A stretch of 64,000 nucleotides of DNA from Branchiostoma floridae (taxonomy: Eukaryota; Chordata; Leptocardii; Amphioxiformes; Branchiostomatidae). This document shows positions 24,751 to 37,819 of the stretch, piece by piece; within the stretch, counting starts at the first letter, position 1; each line of letters begins with the position of its first letter. Below the pieces are notes generated by a model, which worked only from the letters and a program-made list of their open reading frames with translations, searched no databases and was not told the DNA's origin. The stretch covers positions 21,897,923-21,961,922 of the forward strand of contig NC_049986.1 in NCBI RefSeq assembly GCF_000003815.2, given 5' to 3'. Position numbers and translations under genes: made by a program.

Positions 24751-25010
24751 TGCAGAACGCACCGGTCAAAGGCAGCGGGAGGAGCGATCTTTTCAGACAC
24801 GTGTTTCTGCTCCTCCTAGTATCCACTTACCTCCAACGTGAAAATTGGCTAAATTTGGCCGGGATTATCGTTTTACAACCCTTCCGAGCCAGTATCTGGG
24901 ACAAACGCGGCGAGCCGCGCCAGTTCACAGCGGGGGCTTCCCCCCGAAACCGCTGGAGCAGACTGCATCACAGCGCACCAAGACAACGTATCGACATATG
25001 AAATTATCAG
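24751..25010 (-). other. GC-rich segment with candidate first exon
   Basis: CpG-rich compared with its surroundings. On the minus strand, DNA ending TTCACGTTGGAG is followed by a GTAAGT donor, and TTCTGCAG acceptor-like sequence follows about 85 bp on. It replaces the standard promoter module expected upstream of the 23965-24690 gene. Confidence 0.35.
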
Positions 25011-25239
25011 TTGTACACAAATAACAAGTTATTATCTAGTTGTTACTTGTATATATTTTGCAATAAAAGCTGCGTTTTAACTAAACACTTCCTGTATCAT
25101 TTTTTCATGTCTGCAACTTCAAATCTTTACCGATCATATATGCTTGGATTCGGTTCAAAGACCCACGCTCGTCACATTTGACGGACAGACATCGGCGTGT
25201 AAAAACGTAGACAGAACTTGCCCTGATGTTACATGTGCA

Positions 25240-25450
25240 AACTTGCATAAGGGAAAACCAGACAACAGGAGGCAAAGGTCTTACCAGTGCTTAGGAATAG
25301 GTGTTGAGACAATAAAGCGCTGACTCACATTGAAAATCGTCTTAGAAGAAGAGAACTGATTTGCCTGTCGCTGTTGAAAATGGCAGGCAAGCTAAACCAG
25401 GGGTCAGCATTTCCGGTGGTGAAAGGTCAAAGTTGATATACCTGATTACC
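25240..25450 (-). promoter_or_regulatory. Zinc-finger upstream block (U block), promoter missing
   Basis: Shares TTGCATAAGGGAAAACC, AAGGTCTTACCAGTGC, ATAAAGCGC, AAAATGGCAGGC and GGTCAAAGT with the other U blocks. The octamer is imperfect (ACTTGCAT). No AACCGGTT/TATA copy follows on the minus strand before the GC-rich segment. Confidence 0.6.
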
Positions 25451-26369
25451 CTCGTGAAACGAAAGTTGCCGACTGTAGCATAGCTGCAATGCCAGGGACA
25501 TCGTCAAAGACGTGTACTGTACTTTTTGGCCGGTTCTAGTATGTCATTTGCCCATTTGGCCAATAGTTTTCCTGTGACTTGTGGAGACTGGTAGTGGCTG
25601 CCATATCTACTCTGACTTGCATGGGGCAACACTGTACGGGAAAAGGAGACCCGAGGATAACTTGGCTAACAGTGATAACAAATGTGAACAAAAATACCGT
25701 GATTTAGTCTACTTACAAAGCTGGATTATGGAACTCATAAGAAATCTCAATTAACCTACATTTGCAACCTATTCTAATCACTTACGATTATTGTATATCT
25801 TTAGTGATATATTTAAAAGCAATAAAACAAAACTTTAGGAACATTTACAAACATCACCGGGTGCCATAATATGATTGTTTTTAGCGACATAATTATGTAA
25901 TTTAGAGATTGTGCGTGTGCGTAGGACTCAGTTTGCTGGTTGTAGGCATCCTTCTGCCTACGTGTCTCATAAGACAAGGGATTTCGCGCCTGGTGTGGCT
26001 GTAGAGGCCAATCCTGGAATGGCAGACTCACAAAACATAACGAAGAACAAAGACGTCATTATGCATCTTTTCTTGTTCATTTCAGAATGTAAAAATGCAG
26101 ACCGTTTCAATGAGTATAAAGACTATTACTTCCGTAAATCAATTAAATGAGACCCTAAATGAAAAAAGCAACTGGAGACTAAAGTGTTGCAAACAGACGT
26201 TTGAGACAACATTGGCTATCATCGGTGCATAACGTTTTCATAGATCGACTGCATTACCGGTTTTACGAAACAAAATTGTTACAGGTGCTGGTTTGCATTG
26301 GGAATGTAGCTAAACAAAGACAACATATAATGTTCAATAAGAAAGACAACAAAACATTATGTGTCTTAG
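25451..26369. other. No gene recognised; zinc-finger 3'-region DNA
   Basis: Holds diverged copies of the DNA that follows other zinc-finger exons. A frame at 25813-26031 (minus) shows no domain I recognise and is probably not a gene. Confidence 0.4.
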
Positions 26370-26375
26370 TTTATT
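26370..26375 (-). terminator. Poly(A) signal AATAAA
   Basis: About 520 bp past the stop of the zinc-finger gene at 26895. The context AGTTTATTGAGTAAAATTA is nearly identical to that at 20515. Confidence 0.55.
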
Positions 26376-26894
26376 GAGTAAAATTATATGCACGAAAACT
26401 CTAGCAGTTTACATCACATTATGAACAAAAACAATAGTTCAACTTTCATAACTAACATGTTTCCATAGCTAAGTCCAAACGTTAAGGATCTGGTGTTTTG
26501 ACAGCGACTAGTGACTTATCAAGTGACAATAAAAGCTTCAGTAACTAATACAAACAAAAAAAATACTGAACTAACTGGTATGGCATATCACAAGCTTTCG
26601 ACGATGGCACATTTACATCAAGCGAACGATGTCTTACCGTCTTACCATAACTACTGTTCAAACAACCAACAGTAGTTCTTTTTACACAACACTTCTAATT
26701 CTAACCAACTGCACTGTTGCTATAATCTAGTTAGAAAGCATTCACAGTTACGATCGTTTTTTACGTTCCAATCCATCACAGGATTTATACCACCCTTCTC
26801 AAGTCAGAAGAGCTTCTACATTATTGAACCATAACTTTCTGCCGCATATGTTACACAGCTTTTCTATTAACAGTGTGCGTCTGCGTATGCCTTT

Positions 26895-27702
26895 TCAAAC
26901 TGGACAACCGTGTGAACTGTTGGCTGCACACTTCGCAATTGTACGCTTTTCTCCAGTGTGAGTCCGCATGTGACTCTTTAGGTTTGTCAGCGTAGTGAAC
27001 TGCTTGCTGCACTCATCACACCTGTACGGTTTCTCACCTGTGTGAGTTCGCATGTGCCTCTTTAGATTAGAGACAGTATTAAACCGCTTGCTGCACTCCT
27101 CACATCTGTACGGGTTTTCCCCTGTGTGAGTCCGCACGTGTCTCTGCAGATGAGATGACCGACTGAAGCCTTTGTTGCAATGTTCACACGTGTACGGCTT
27201 TTCGCCAGTGTGAGTCCGCATGTGACTCTTTAGATTTGACAATGTAGTGAACTGTTTGCTACACTCCTCGCATCTGTACATGTTTTCCCTTGTGTGAGTC
27301 CGCATGTGAGTGTTCAGATGAGTTGACTGACTGAAGCCTTTGTTGCAATGTTCACATTTGTACGGTTTTTCACCGGTGTGAGTTCGCGCATGTACCCTCA
27401 GATCGCTCAACCTACTGAACTGCCTGCTGCACTCCTGACATTGGTACGGTTTCTCACCGGTGTGAGTTCTCATGTGTTCCTTCAGATGAGATAGATGACT
27501 AAACCGTTTCCCGCATTCACCACACTGGTATGGTCTCTCACCAGTGTGAGTTCGCAGGTGTCCATTGAGATCGCTTTTGAAGCGAAACTCCTTGTCGCAA
27601 TAGCTGCACTTGTGGGTACGGGGAGAATCCTGTCCATCCTCTCCCTCCCCTTGTTTCAGATGAGATCCGCCTATAGATGTCATGATGGTCAAATTCCAGA
27701 TC
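26895..27702 (-). CDS. C2H2 zinc-finger protein, 8 fingers plus frameshifted ninth (262 aa)
   Basis: The exon starts at 27702 after a TTCTTACAG acceptor; the ATG at 27683 opens MTSIGGSHL, then [11 protein letters not shown] and eight C2H2 fingers (KCSYCDKEF to RCDECSKQF). After the last TGEKR the frame runs into TIAKCAANSS and stops. Compared with paralogues one C is missing in the KP codon pair near 26944; in the +1 frame a ninth finger (CEVCSQQFTRLSSLKRH) is still readable down to about 26863. So the last finger was lost recently, or the assembly has a one-base error. Its promoter and exon 1 are at 28776-28980, giving an intron of about 1.07 kb. No effector domain is visible. Confidence 0.9.
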
Positions 27703-28775
27703 CTGTAAGAATAATGAGAAAGAAAACAACTAATTAACACAATGGGACAATATACAGTACAAAATTTCAGTCTGTCTACTGAAAAATATTCCGGAACAGA
27801 TTATTTTACTTCTCCATGTTCGTAAAACTGAACATAAGATACTTACACGGGGTAGTTGGAACGCGGGATCAGATTACTAGTACTTAGTTAGCGGCCTTGG
27901 ACTCCGTCCAGAAGACTCCACCTTAGAGTAAGGCACGCTCAATACAGCCTCTGTTCATCAAGTTGTCAAACTCGATTACCAACGTTTCTGTTCCGCGGTG
28001 TTCCCGGAGTTTCTCGTAGAGCCTATCGAGGTGTTTGCGGAGCGGTACAACAGGTTTAGAACGTTGTTTTTGATAACAAAACAAAAAGGAATAGACACCC
28101 CCGATTTGCATAGGGAGAGGGACATGCCAATGTACGTAGCTTTCGAGTCGAAATATAAACGTAAATAAATGCTCTTTCCCAGCACTATACAAAAGCTATA
28201 CAACTAGAAGACAGGACAGGGCGACTAAAAAGTGGTTAACAATGACAATAAACTGCTGTTTTTGTTACCCAGTGTAAAAGTTGAAAATCAAAGTGCTTCC
28301 ACTGTGACCTGTACAGCAGTTTGAATGGTGGACGGACCCCGATCAATACATTCTAAAACAGATCAAATCCTGGACTGTCTGCCAGCTAGATGAGGAGATG
28401 TTTTAGAATAAAAGTTCTATACTGGATTTCATGGGAACATTGTGAAACCATGCAAAACTAGACGCTGAAGCGAACACATTTAGCACAATAGCCAGTTGGA
28501 GGTGGGGGTTTTTTCGTACCGATTAAACAGGTCTAGATAGGTCTAGAAGGTAATATTTGATTACAGAACATTACACAAAGGATATGACGGTTTCCATGTT
28601 ATTTTGCAACGTTAACCACCATCAACTTTCATAATCAGAAACTAAATACCCTCGGTATAATGTTGTGTGACTAACCCCGGGCAGCGATGTTTACTTTGAT
28701 TGTCTACTACAGATGTCACATGACCGTAGTCTTAGATAAATACAGGAAATCAAAATATGCATAGTCAGCACTTAC

Positions 28776-28980
28776 CGAAATACGCTGAGGTCAGCTCCAA
28801 AGTAATGCACGATGTTTTCACGGTGACCCAGATCCTCACGGCTTCAGAGTCGGTACTGACAGAGTGGTCAGTGACACATTTATATAATGACTGGGTTGGG
28901 GAATAAAACCGGTTCCGCAGGTTGTACTTGACAGCGAAACAAATGGAAGTACTCTGGTGTTAAATTGTGCTAATTTGCAT
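28776..28980 (-). promoter_or_regulatory. Zinc-finger promoter and non-coding exon 1
   Basis: ATGCAAAT at 28973-28980, AACCGGTT at 28907-28914, TATAAA at 28879-28884, donor CG|GTAAGTGC with the exon ending at 28776. Octamer to TATA is about 89 bp and AACCGGTT to TATA 23 bp. Drives the 26895-27702 gene. Confidence 0.8.
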
Positions 28981-29200
28981 TGAGGAAAACCTAAGACAAC
29001 ATGAGACAAAGGTCTTACCAGTGCTTGGGGATAGTTGTTGTGTCAATAAAACGTTGAATTGGCTTAAAAATTGTCTTAGGTGGAAAGAATTGATCTTCGT
29101 GTCGCTGTTGACAATGGCGGGCAAGCTGGTTCAAGGGTCAGTATTTCCGGTGGTGAGAGGTCAAAGCGTATATACCTGCTAACCCTCGCGAAACAAAAGT
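28981..29200 (-). promoter_or_regulatory. Zinc-finger upstream block (U block)
   Basis: Upstream (minus sense) of the promoter at 28776-28980. Contains a conserved donor-like CTG|GTAAGACC (about 29010-29022), ATAAAACGTTGAAT, a plus-strand ACAATGGCGGGC (a YY1-like ATGGCGG) and GGTCAAAG. The function of the block is unknown. Confidence 0.6.
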
Positions 29201-30242
29201 TGGCCGACTATAGCATAGCTACATTACCAGGGATATCCTCAAAGTCGTCTATTGTACTTGTTGGTCGGCTCTGGTATGTTATTTCTCATTTGACCAAAGT
29301 CGAGTACTTGTTGTGGGGGGGTGGGGGGGGGGGGGGGGTAGACAATACTGTTCGGGAAAAGGAGGATGACTTGGCTGACAGCAATGATAAAGGTTCACAT
29401 TGAGTATCTACTTTGTCAATCCCTGCATTTACTTCTTTCCGTCGCTGAAGGTTAGACATCCAGTTAATGAGATCCTCAATAGAAAAGCATCGAGTCCTGC
29501 AACTGGATACATTTGTAAACGGTCCGACATTTCAGACAGCGCCCACTGACATTCGTTTTTCTCAAGTGGGTGCATAAGACCGGTTTGGTAGCTTTGATTA
29601 TGAAAAAAATTGATACATGTTGGTTTTCAAAGAGAAAAATTATACAGGTTCCTGAAGAAAACAAATGACAAGACAGACATTAAAGTATATCGTGTCTAAG
29701 TTTATTGAAGAAACTGAGATGCCATAAGTATAACATCTCTAGGATCAGACTATGAAACAATAGCTAGCAACATCTACAACTAACATGTTTCCATAACAAA
29801 TTCCAAACGCTTACGACCTACAGTAGATCTATGTACTTACAGCGAAGTGTCTTGGTAGAAAGCTATAGACCATAACACCTTTACATAAAATGGACAGTGT
29901 TTTTCCGTTTCTATGTCACTCCTGTGCAAACATGCAACCATTCTTTTTTTTTTACACTTCTAGTTGTAATCCACTATGGGACATGCGACCACAATGTTGA
30001 CTGTGCTGTAATTCGGTTCCCGTTATTCTTGATATTATAGTGGAATCATAGAACACGTACACAAACAAGTAACACAAATAGCATAATGACAAAATATACA
30101 CATCGTTTAACTACAACATAGGTAATCATAATGCCTGTAACGTACCCACAATACGCATATAAATACGCGTAGGTACGTTGGAGCGTTGACGATTGTCCAC
30201 GCGTACGTCTACACTATTTTACAATGCTGAAGAAATGTGACT
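29201..30242. other. Zinc-finger 3'-region copies; no gene
   Basis: Contains an interrupted G-tract at about 29316-29339, a decayed ACCGGTTTGGTAG fragment of the promoter module near 29581, minus-strand AATAAA at 29701-29706, and an ACGCGTA-rich patch near 30165-30210. No coding signal. Confidence 0.45.
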
Positions 30243-31079
<837 letters not shown>

Positions 31080-31114
31080 CTAAAAGAGAACAATCAGACC
31101 GTTCGGGCTCTGCA

Positions 31115-31556
31115 TTATTTGCTTGGGTCAAACAATAGGTTTCGAGTCAAAGGGTCAGAAACTGCATAACGCTCTTCTCCCATGGGGCGGTGTGTGCGCC
31201 AAACAAAAGCGACATGCTCAATACTCTCGGACAGAGAATCGTTCTCCAATATTCGCAAGCTTTGACAAAAACTGGGACAAATAGGGAAAAAAAGGTTTTC
31301 AAAGTCTGACGTAACCGATCCTGTTACTTTGTTGCACGTAGATAGAATATTAGGCAACATGCCCAAGTCTTAGTCCGATGGATAAAGACAGGAGACCAAC
31401 TAGAAAGGTAACATTTGCAAGCAAATACAGAATGTTTACCTTCACATGGTCTAGCCTAACATTTCTACATGGAAATTGGGGAGAGAGCCATGGAAAAAAT
31501 TGGTTTCCTTCAACGATATGTATTCAAATGTTTAAAAAAAGCTTTGAAATCCATTA
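31115..31556. other. No gene recognised
   Basis: Short open frames only, with no recognisable domain. It ends at the TTA target of the first Harbinger-type element. Confidence 0.4.
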
Positions 31557-32470
31557 AGGTGGGCTCCCACTGCACTCGCGTCACGCTTGCGTCGCTTCCG
31601 GGTTCGACAACGCAGACGTAACCCCGCGGCACCTATAGGTGACGCGAGCGAACATAGGGGTGACACAAGCAAACCTAGAGGTGACACAAGCAAGCGCGAC
31701 GTTTTTTGGAAGTTAAAACATAACGCAAGTGGCAAGATGCCCCAAGAGTGACCCAAGGGTGACACAACAGTGACCCAAGAGAACACAACAGTGAAACAAC
31801 AGTGACGCCAACATGCCTTCAACAGTATCAAGGTTATATTTTGTCTATTTTGCACCAAGTATCAAAAGTAAACATCATTTTATTATTGAAAAGCTATTTT
31901 GGATACATTTTGGATATCATTTTACAACAATTTTTCAGTTACAACAGTGACCCAAGAGTAACACAACAGTGACACAACAGTGACGCCAACATGCCTTCAA
32001 CAGTATAACGGTTATATTTTGTCTATTTCCTATTAAAACGTAGGAAATATCAAGATTTTTCATTTGTGAAATATGCAAATTAACACACACCATTACACGT
32101 ACTTGTTGCAAAACACATAAGCGATGGAGTCAAATTTGGTATATGGTTCGTGTCTATTCATTTGGGTTACTTCTTTTACTGTAAAAGTCTTTCAAGGTTA
32201 TCATATAACATTCATAAGCATAAGCATCATCACAAGGGAAATTATTTCATTATAAATCTCATTGTTAGACATTTTCATCATTATACAATGATTTTTCATA
32301 CATTGACAACGCTGCGACTTCCGATAACCTGTCAATGTAGTCTAGAAACGCAACAGTGACGCATGTCAGTGGGAGCGCAACAGAAAATCGGCGAAAATAA
32401 CACAACATTGACACAATGAACGAACCCCGAAGCGACGCAATCGTGACGCGAGTGCAGTGGTAGCCCACCT
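31557..32470. mobile_element. Non-autonomous Harbinger-like element, TTA target duplication
   Basis: The 914-bp element has terminal inverted repeats of about 38 bp, beginning AGGTGGGCTCCCACTGCACT (the other end has ACC for CCC), with about two mismatches. TTA flanks both ends (31554-31556, 32471-32473), as expected for TWA targets of PIF/Harbinger. The inside is rich in GTGACACAAG/GTGACCCAAG/ACAACAGTGAC words, and a block of about 90 bp is duplicated (31760-31855 and 31938-32030). No transposase frame. Confidence 0.85.
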
Positions 32471-32473
32471 TTA

Positions 32474-33588
32474 GGCCACAGCATGTAAATTTTATGGATG
32501 ACATCCTCTGCAGATTGCAAAAATAGTGCGATAGGGCGAAAAAAATGGGTGAAAAAAAGGTGGCATCATTTTCAAAAATAGGCACCATAAAGTTGTGATG
32601 ACTGTTGTAAAAAGAAATAAAGGGACAAAACGTGGTATCAGAGCCAAGAAGGCATTCATTCCTGTATTTAAGACATGTACTGGTGTAGTAAAAGTGACAC
32701 TAGTGTGGTAGACTGGCATCACCAACAAAGTTGGTAACCACACTATCCAATAAGTTTCATTTCTACAACTACAGTCTCGGGTACCTTAGAAGTGTCCCTT
32801 CTACAAGTACAACTATAAGCCTACAACACAACATATTTGCTCTTCTTGGTATTTTATCGTCATGTTGACCATCCCTGCAGAAGGAAACAAGTGCTTTTAA
32901 AAAGCTGGCATTTTGCAAAGGTGTGTGAACGTTTTTTTTTCTAGTTATTAGAACGTCATATAATAGAACAGAGTAACTAAACCTGGTATGGGCACATGGA
33001 GAGATTCACAAATATGCAAATGACTTTATGTCCAGAAATATGAAAATGAATTTGTTTAGTGAAACTTTTTGTCATACAGTATGCAGTTATTTTCGAGAAA
33101 ATCAGTTTGTTCTTGTGTAATTCTGTGATATAGATGTTGTATGGGCATTTTATGGAAAGTTAGAACGACATATAAGCAGAGTATCGCACGTCTCACGGTT
33201 CGTTCATTCAAATATCCCAACATCGAAAAAATGCAGAAGTAGAACAGGTGCAAAGGTCAGTTTTAATGTTCTGTACAAACGTATTGTTAATTAGTATTTC
33301 AATGGATGTACAAATTAATACTTTAATGGATGTAAAAAAGAAAAAAAAAGACAATTAAAAAATTCCCTCCACTGCGCTAGAGCGAACATGCTGAAGAAAC
33401 ATCAGTTTTAACAGGTATACGAATGTTCGGCATAGATTGAACAGGTCCGTTCATTCTAACGTCGACTACTCTGGCCACAAGGCATTTTGCCGCTAAGGTG
33501 GCAAAATGCAAAAATTCTTTTTTTCCTGAAATCAGGCGAAATTTAATGTACACGCTGATGTCATCCATAAAATGTACTTGGTGTGGCC
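32474..33588. mobile_element. Second Harbinger-like element, back to back with the first
   Basis: The 1115-bp element has inverted ends GGCCACAGCATGTAAATTTT (5') and the complement of GGCCACACCAAGTACATTTT (3'); both continue ATGGATGACATC. TTA lies on both sides (32471-32473 and 33589-33591), the left TTA being shared with the neighbouring element. A hairpin GCATTTTGCC/GGCAAAATGC lies near 33483-33510. No transposase was recognised. Confidence 0.75.
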
Positions 33589-33591
33589 TTA

Positions 33592-36116
33592 GTCCCGTGC
33601 TCCGATTTGGTGCAGAGCGCGCGCGGCGAAGTTCAGTGGAAGTTGAATACACGTGTATAAGTTAGATTTTGTCCTTTCCGTCATTGTCGGTGCCGTCAAA
33701 ATGGGTGCATAAATGTAGACAATTATTTTGCAAAAATACTACAGAAAATCAGCGGGTGTTTGCAGACGGTACTGGTTTAGATGATGCACAATGTAGTTCC
33801 TAACGCCTGCCGGCGGCTAGAGAGAAGCGACCGGTCGAACCCGCCAGCATATGTATGTAGGAAAATCCCCCTCCCCTACTGCCAGGGTCAGTCGCATATT
33901 GCTGACTTTTTTTGTTATTACCCCCCCCCCCCGATTAACTGTCAGTTATTGCTACCACATACGTACAGAAGTCCAATTTAAAAAAGAAGATGAATATGTA
34001 AATTCAAATGTCAAAGATACTTTCAATATAGTTGACGACAAGGGCTCAGACCTCACCAGCTTGCAATGCATTTTATGTAAAGGCGGGGCCTTACATAAAC
34101 CGTGAAAAATAAGTTTGCTTTTGATCATGATCTTTTTACTAACTGCTTGTAAGATTTTGACGGAGCAAGGAGGTTAAAAAAATCACTGAGTATAAATTTC
34201 TGCACAGAGCTGTCGTTGTGTACAATAGCCAAGTTTTGCGTCGCCAAGGAAATTTGAGCTTTAAAAATGGTTAACACGTTACGTTCGAAGCATGGTCGCT
34301 ACGTTGTGGCACATCTTACATTTTTACCTACTAAAAAATCGCCATGCAAATTTAATTGTTTTACAGATGAGGCTTAAAACCCCTTTGGTTTGAGGCACGA
34401 CGTATAAACTTTTGGAAAATCCCCGGTGGCCGGCTAACGATACACAAGCCGGCATGCGACGGATATTCATGTAGCAAACATGTCTGTATGAAACCTTAGA
34501 TTCCCAAGTTCGCAACTTGATTGACAGGCAGCGGTTCGATCTGAGAATATGTAAATCACTGAATGCATCATAACACGTACACCATTGAAAGTAATTTCTC
34601 CTTGCCTGTCCAAAAATAAACCGTGTAAAACACTAGCAACTAGCGGAGTAAAAAACAAATGTGGTTCAAAGTATATCGTGACTTTGCACTGAACTGACTG
34701 GAATAACAAGGCATTTGCCGCGTACTTTGAGATCAAATGCGGTGCCGATCAGACGGCAAAGGTCATCATATCTAGTTTCCGGTGTTGCCATGGGCGGGAA
34801 TATTGTTCGTTGTTGTGACAAAGATGTAGAATTTTGCGCGTTCATACTTCGAAGCCGTTGGCGTGAAATGAAGTTTTTACTGTCATTGAGGTACGAAGTA
34901 ACAGATCGTGAACGTTGGCATGGCTTCACCGACCTTGGAATGCAACAAGCGGCGTAAACAGTCCCATTTTGTGCTAACAGTTAAACTTGTGCTGTGAAGG
35001 CCACGAACTTGTAAACTCTCCCGACGCGTATAAAGCTGTATGTAGGTTAAATGTACTTTACCGTGACTCCGTTTCGTGCTTCACTTGTGAATCGGGACCA
35101 ACCCAGCGCTGTGGTAACGTTACTGCATGATGAACATGGTGAACGGAAATTATGACGACGTGCGATGGGGATGGAGGGCGTTCCACGTTGCGGTTTATCT
35201 TGCTTGTTCAGGTCAGTTTACTTGCGAAATAAAATCCTCAAGTCCCTCGTTTGTGTTTTGCATACCTAATATGTGTCAAATGTAAATCTTTCAGTTTGGA
35301 TGACGATCTTCGTGCGTAAAAGCCGCCAATACGCAGTGACCTTGCGTGTAACGTAGAGCATGTTTTTTGTGCACAATTTTTCTTGTTTACTCAAAATTTG
35401 GTTAACGTTAACTATACACCAATCCGTATTCTCTCTGTCGACGGTATGCGTTTGTTTACAAATTAGTGCGTGAGCATGTAACCTTGTAAAAACAGTTGAA
35501 TCAAAAGACTAGTGCTGGCATACAATGTACGACACCGTGTGCGTTGTCGATTTGACGTAACTCGAACACAACATAGAATCATATCAATGTTTGGATAGCT
35601 TAGAGATAAGGTACAACTGGCTCGTTCAGGTTACTGAACTTAAACAAAATCAAAAATAATATGCCCAACAGACACTTAATCTTGACTTGATATATATTCA
35701 TACAATTAGTGACCTATCCCTGCACACATTTCGATACTTTTGGGGTATTATATTTCCTTCTGCTGGCGCGGCGGCTTGTTCGATAGCTGCGGCGGTCGTT
35801 GACCTTGTTTCGAACAACGTTCCAAGATTCCAGAGGTGTTCTAAAGTTCGATTTTGTGTTAAAATTGCTATTTTTTTCACCCTTTTTTGCTCCATAAAAT
35901 CATTATTTTGGGTCTATGTGGGCCCGAATGACCACGGTGCAGTGCGTTATGTACAGGCCTACCAGATAACTCTGGCTTTCAAGTTAATCCAAGCTCTACT
36001 TTCGGAGATATTCATGTTTTTGAGGTGCGCGGAAAAAAAGAACGTCTGAGCAAAAACAATATGTGTACCTTCTGTGAAGGTAAACATAATGAGGAAACCA
36101 TGCTCTGAGTACTTAC
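33592..36116. other. No gene recognised
   Basis: Mixed-composition DNA with a C-tract at about 33920-33932. Frames up to 120 aa (for example 35687-36049, plus) have no recognisable domain and no splice support. It lies between a promoter copy (36117-36306) and the broken zinc-finger gene (30243-31064), so it may be an enlarged intron. Confidence 0.4.
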
Positions 36117-36306
36117 CGAGATACGCTGATGCTCCAAACTACTACGCGATGTCTTCGCGTCGACACAGATCCTCACGGCTTCAGAGTAGATACAAACAGA
36201 GTGGCTAGTATATAGTGACTGGATGGCGGGTAAAACCGGTTCGGCAGGTTGTACTTGGCAGCGAAACTAATGAAAGTACAATGGTTTTACATGTGCTGAT
36301 TTGCAT
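36117..36306 (-). promoter_or_regulatory. Zinc-finger promoter and exon 1, degraded TATA
   Basis: ATGCAAAT at 36299-36306, AACCGGTT at 36234-36241, TATATA at 36209-36214 (shifted from the usual TATAAA), donor TCG|GTAAGTAC with the exon ending at 36117. Octamer to TATA is 85 bp. No standard zinc-finger exon follows within 5 kb; the nearest is the broken one at 30243-31064. Confidence 0.65.
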
Positions 36307-36520
36307 GAGGGGAAACAAGACAACATCAGACAAAGGTCTTAACAATGTTTGAGGATAGTTGTTGAGCCAATAAAGCGTTGAATCCTCTTCAAAAACGTGC
36401 CAGATGAAGAGGAATGATCATGTCCGTCCCCCGTTGAAACTGGCCGGCAAGTTAGGTCAAGGGTCAGTATTTCCGTTGATGAGAGGTCAAAGTTTACATA
36501 TATAATTACCCTCATTGAAA
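36307..36520 (-). promoter_or_regulatory. Zinc-finger upstream block (U block)
   Basis: Aligned with the other U blocks through ATAAAGCGTTGAATC and GAGAGGTCAAAG. Two features are lost here: the donor-like GTAAGACC reads GTTAAGACC, and ATGGCGGGC has become CTGGCCGGC. Confidence 0.55.
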
Positions 36521-37819
36521 CTAAAAATTGACGACTATAGCATAGCGACAAAGGTGAGGTAGGCACTTTGAGGCCAGCAAACGCATTTCCTGTCTATTTG
36601 AACAATTTCTACCATTTTCCCAGTGATATGTGGAGCTTGGTCTTACTAGTCTGTTACATGTGACAAGATTCTACAATAAAACGCGCACTTCAACAAGATA
36701 ATGAACGTTAACGACAATAATGTGTTTTGATTTATTCACGAAACTTGATTGCGGAAATTTAACAAATCTCTAGCAGCCCACATGCAGCTTCAACTAATTC
36801 TAAACGCTGACGATTCTTGTATACATACAGCGATGTATATAAAGTGACAATCAGAACTCCAGTAACTCAAACAGATAGAGCCAAATGGACTACTGTGCTA
36901 TAGAAGACAGACTAGACGCCTATACGTGATCCGAACGGCGTCGTGTTCACTTTTAATAATTTACTGTCGCTATTGTTCCAACTTTCCACATTGAGCATCT
37001 ACTTTGTCGCTAGATTTAGTTCTCGGTCAGCAGGTCATGAGATTCTCCTTGGTGACGTTGTCCGCTGTGGGTGCATAAAACAGGTTCGGTAGTTTTTCTT
37101 TGACTATAAAACAAATGTTATTTATATGAGATGATTTGCAGGAAAAACATACAGGTTTTGTGGCGAGGGAAAAGATAACATATAACATTAAAGATGACAA
37201 AACATTCGCATTTTAGTTTATTAAGGAAACGGAGTGCGAAAACTTAACTAATCTTCAATATCTTACAGCATATCATGAAGGCAAACAATCGATAGCATTA
37301 TAGCAACATCTATACAAATAGCACGTATTCCAAATGGCAAGGATCTAATGTATTTACATTTTACAGTGATTAAAGTGACGTATTTAATGTCAAAAAGAAC
37401 TTGAGTAAGTAAAACATAGAAAAAACTAAGTGCGATGGCAGAAAGCTATGTCCAGCGACATTTCGCCGTCTTTCTGTCACTAGTGTCCAAACATTCTATA
37501 GCCGTTTTTTTTTCAACAACGCTTCTATTTCTAATCAAGTACGTGACGAGACAATAGTACTCATCACTGATGATGTAATTCGGTTAGAGTTATTTTTTTA
37601 CAGTGGAGACATGCAGTGAGTACAGTGCTGAATTAAAACGGTAAATCATATATTGGGCACCTTTGGCTTTGTAAAGAAGTGGCAAACTTTTTTTGGCCTT
37701 TTTTTTGACTGTGTAACAATATTTATTCAAAGACTTTCACCGATGTGAGTCTGCATGTGCGCACGAAGTCTACGTGACGAAAGCTTCTGTTGCATTGTTT
37801 ACACCTGTACGGTTTGTTG
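36521..37819 (-). other. Zinc-finger 3'-region DNA with poly(A) signals
   Basis: Minus-strand AATAAA at 36731-36736 and 37217-37222, the latter about 600 bp past the zinc-finger stop at 37820. Degenerate ninth-finger sequence (KPYRCKQCNRSF in another frame) runs from 37819 to about 37730. A decayed AAACAGGTTCGG promoter fragment lies near 37080. Confidence 0.5.

Noticed and set aside
35687-36049. 120-aa plus-strand frame with hydrophobic stretches
   Set aside because: No recognisable family, no splice or promoter support, not conserved in other repeat units.
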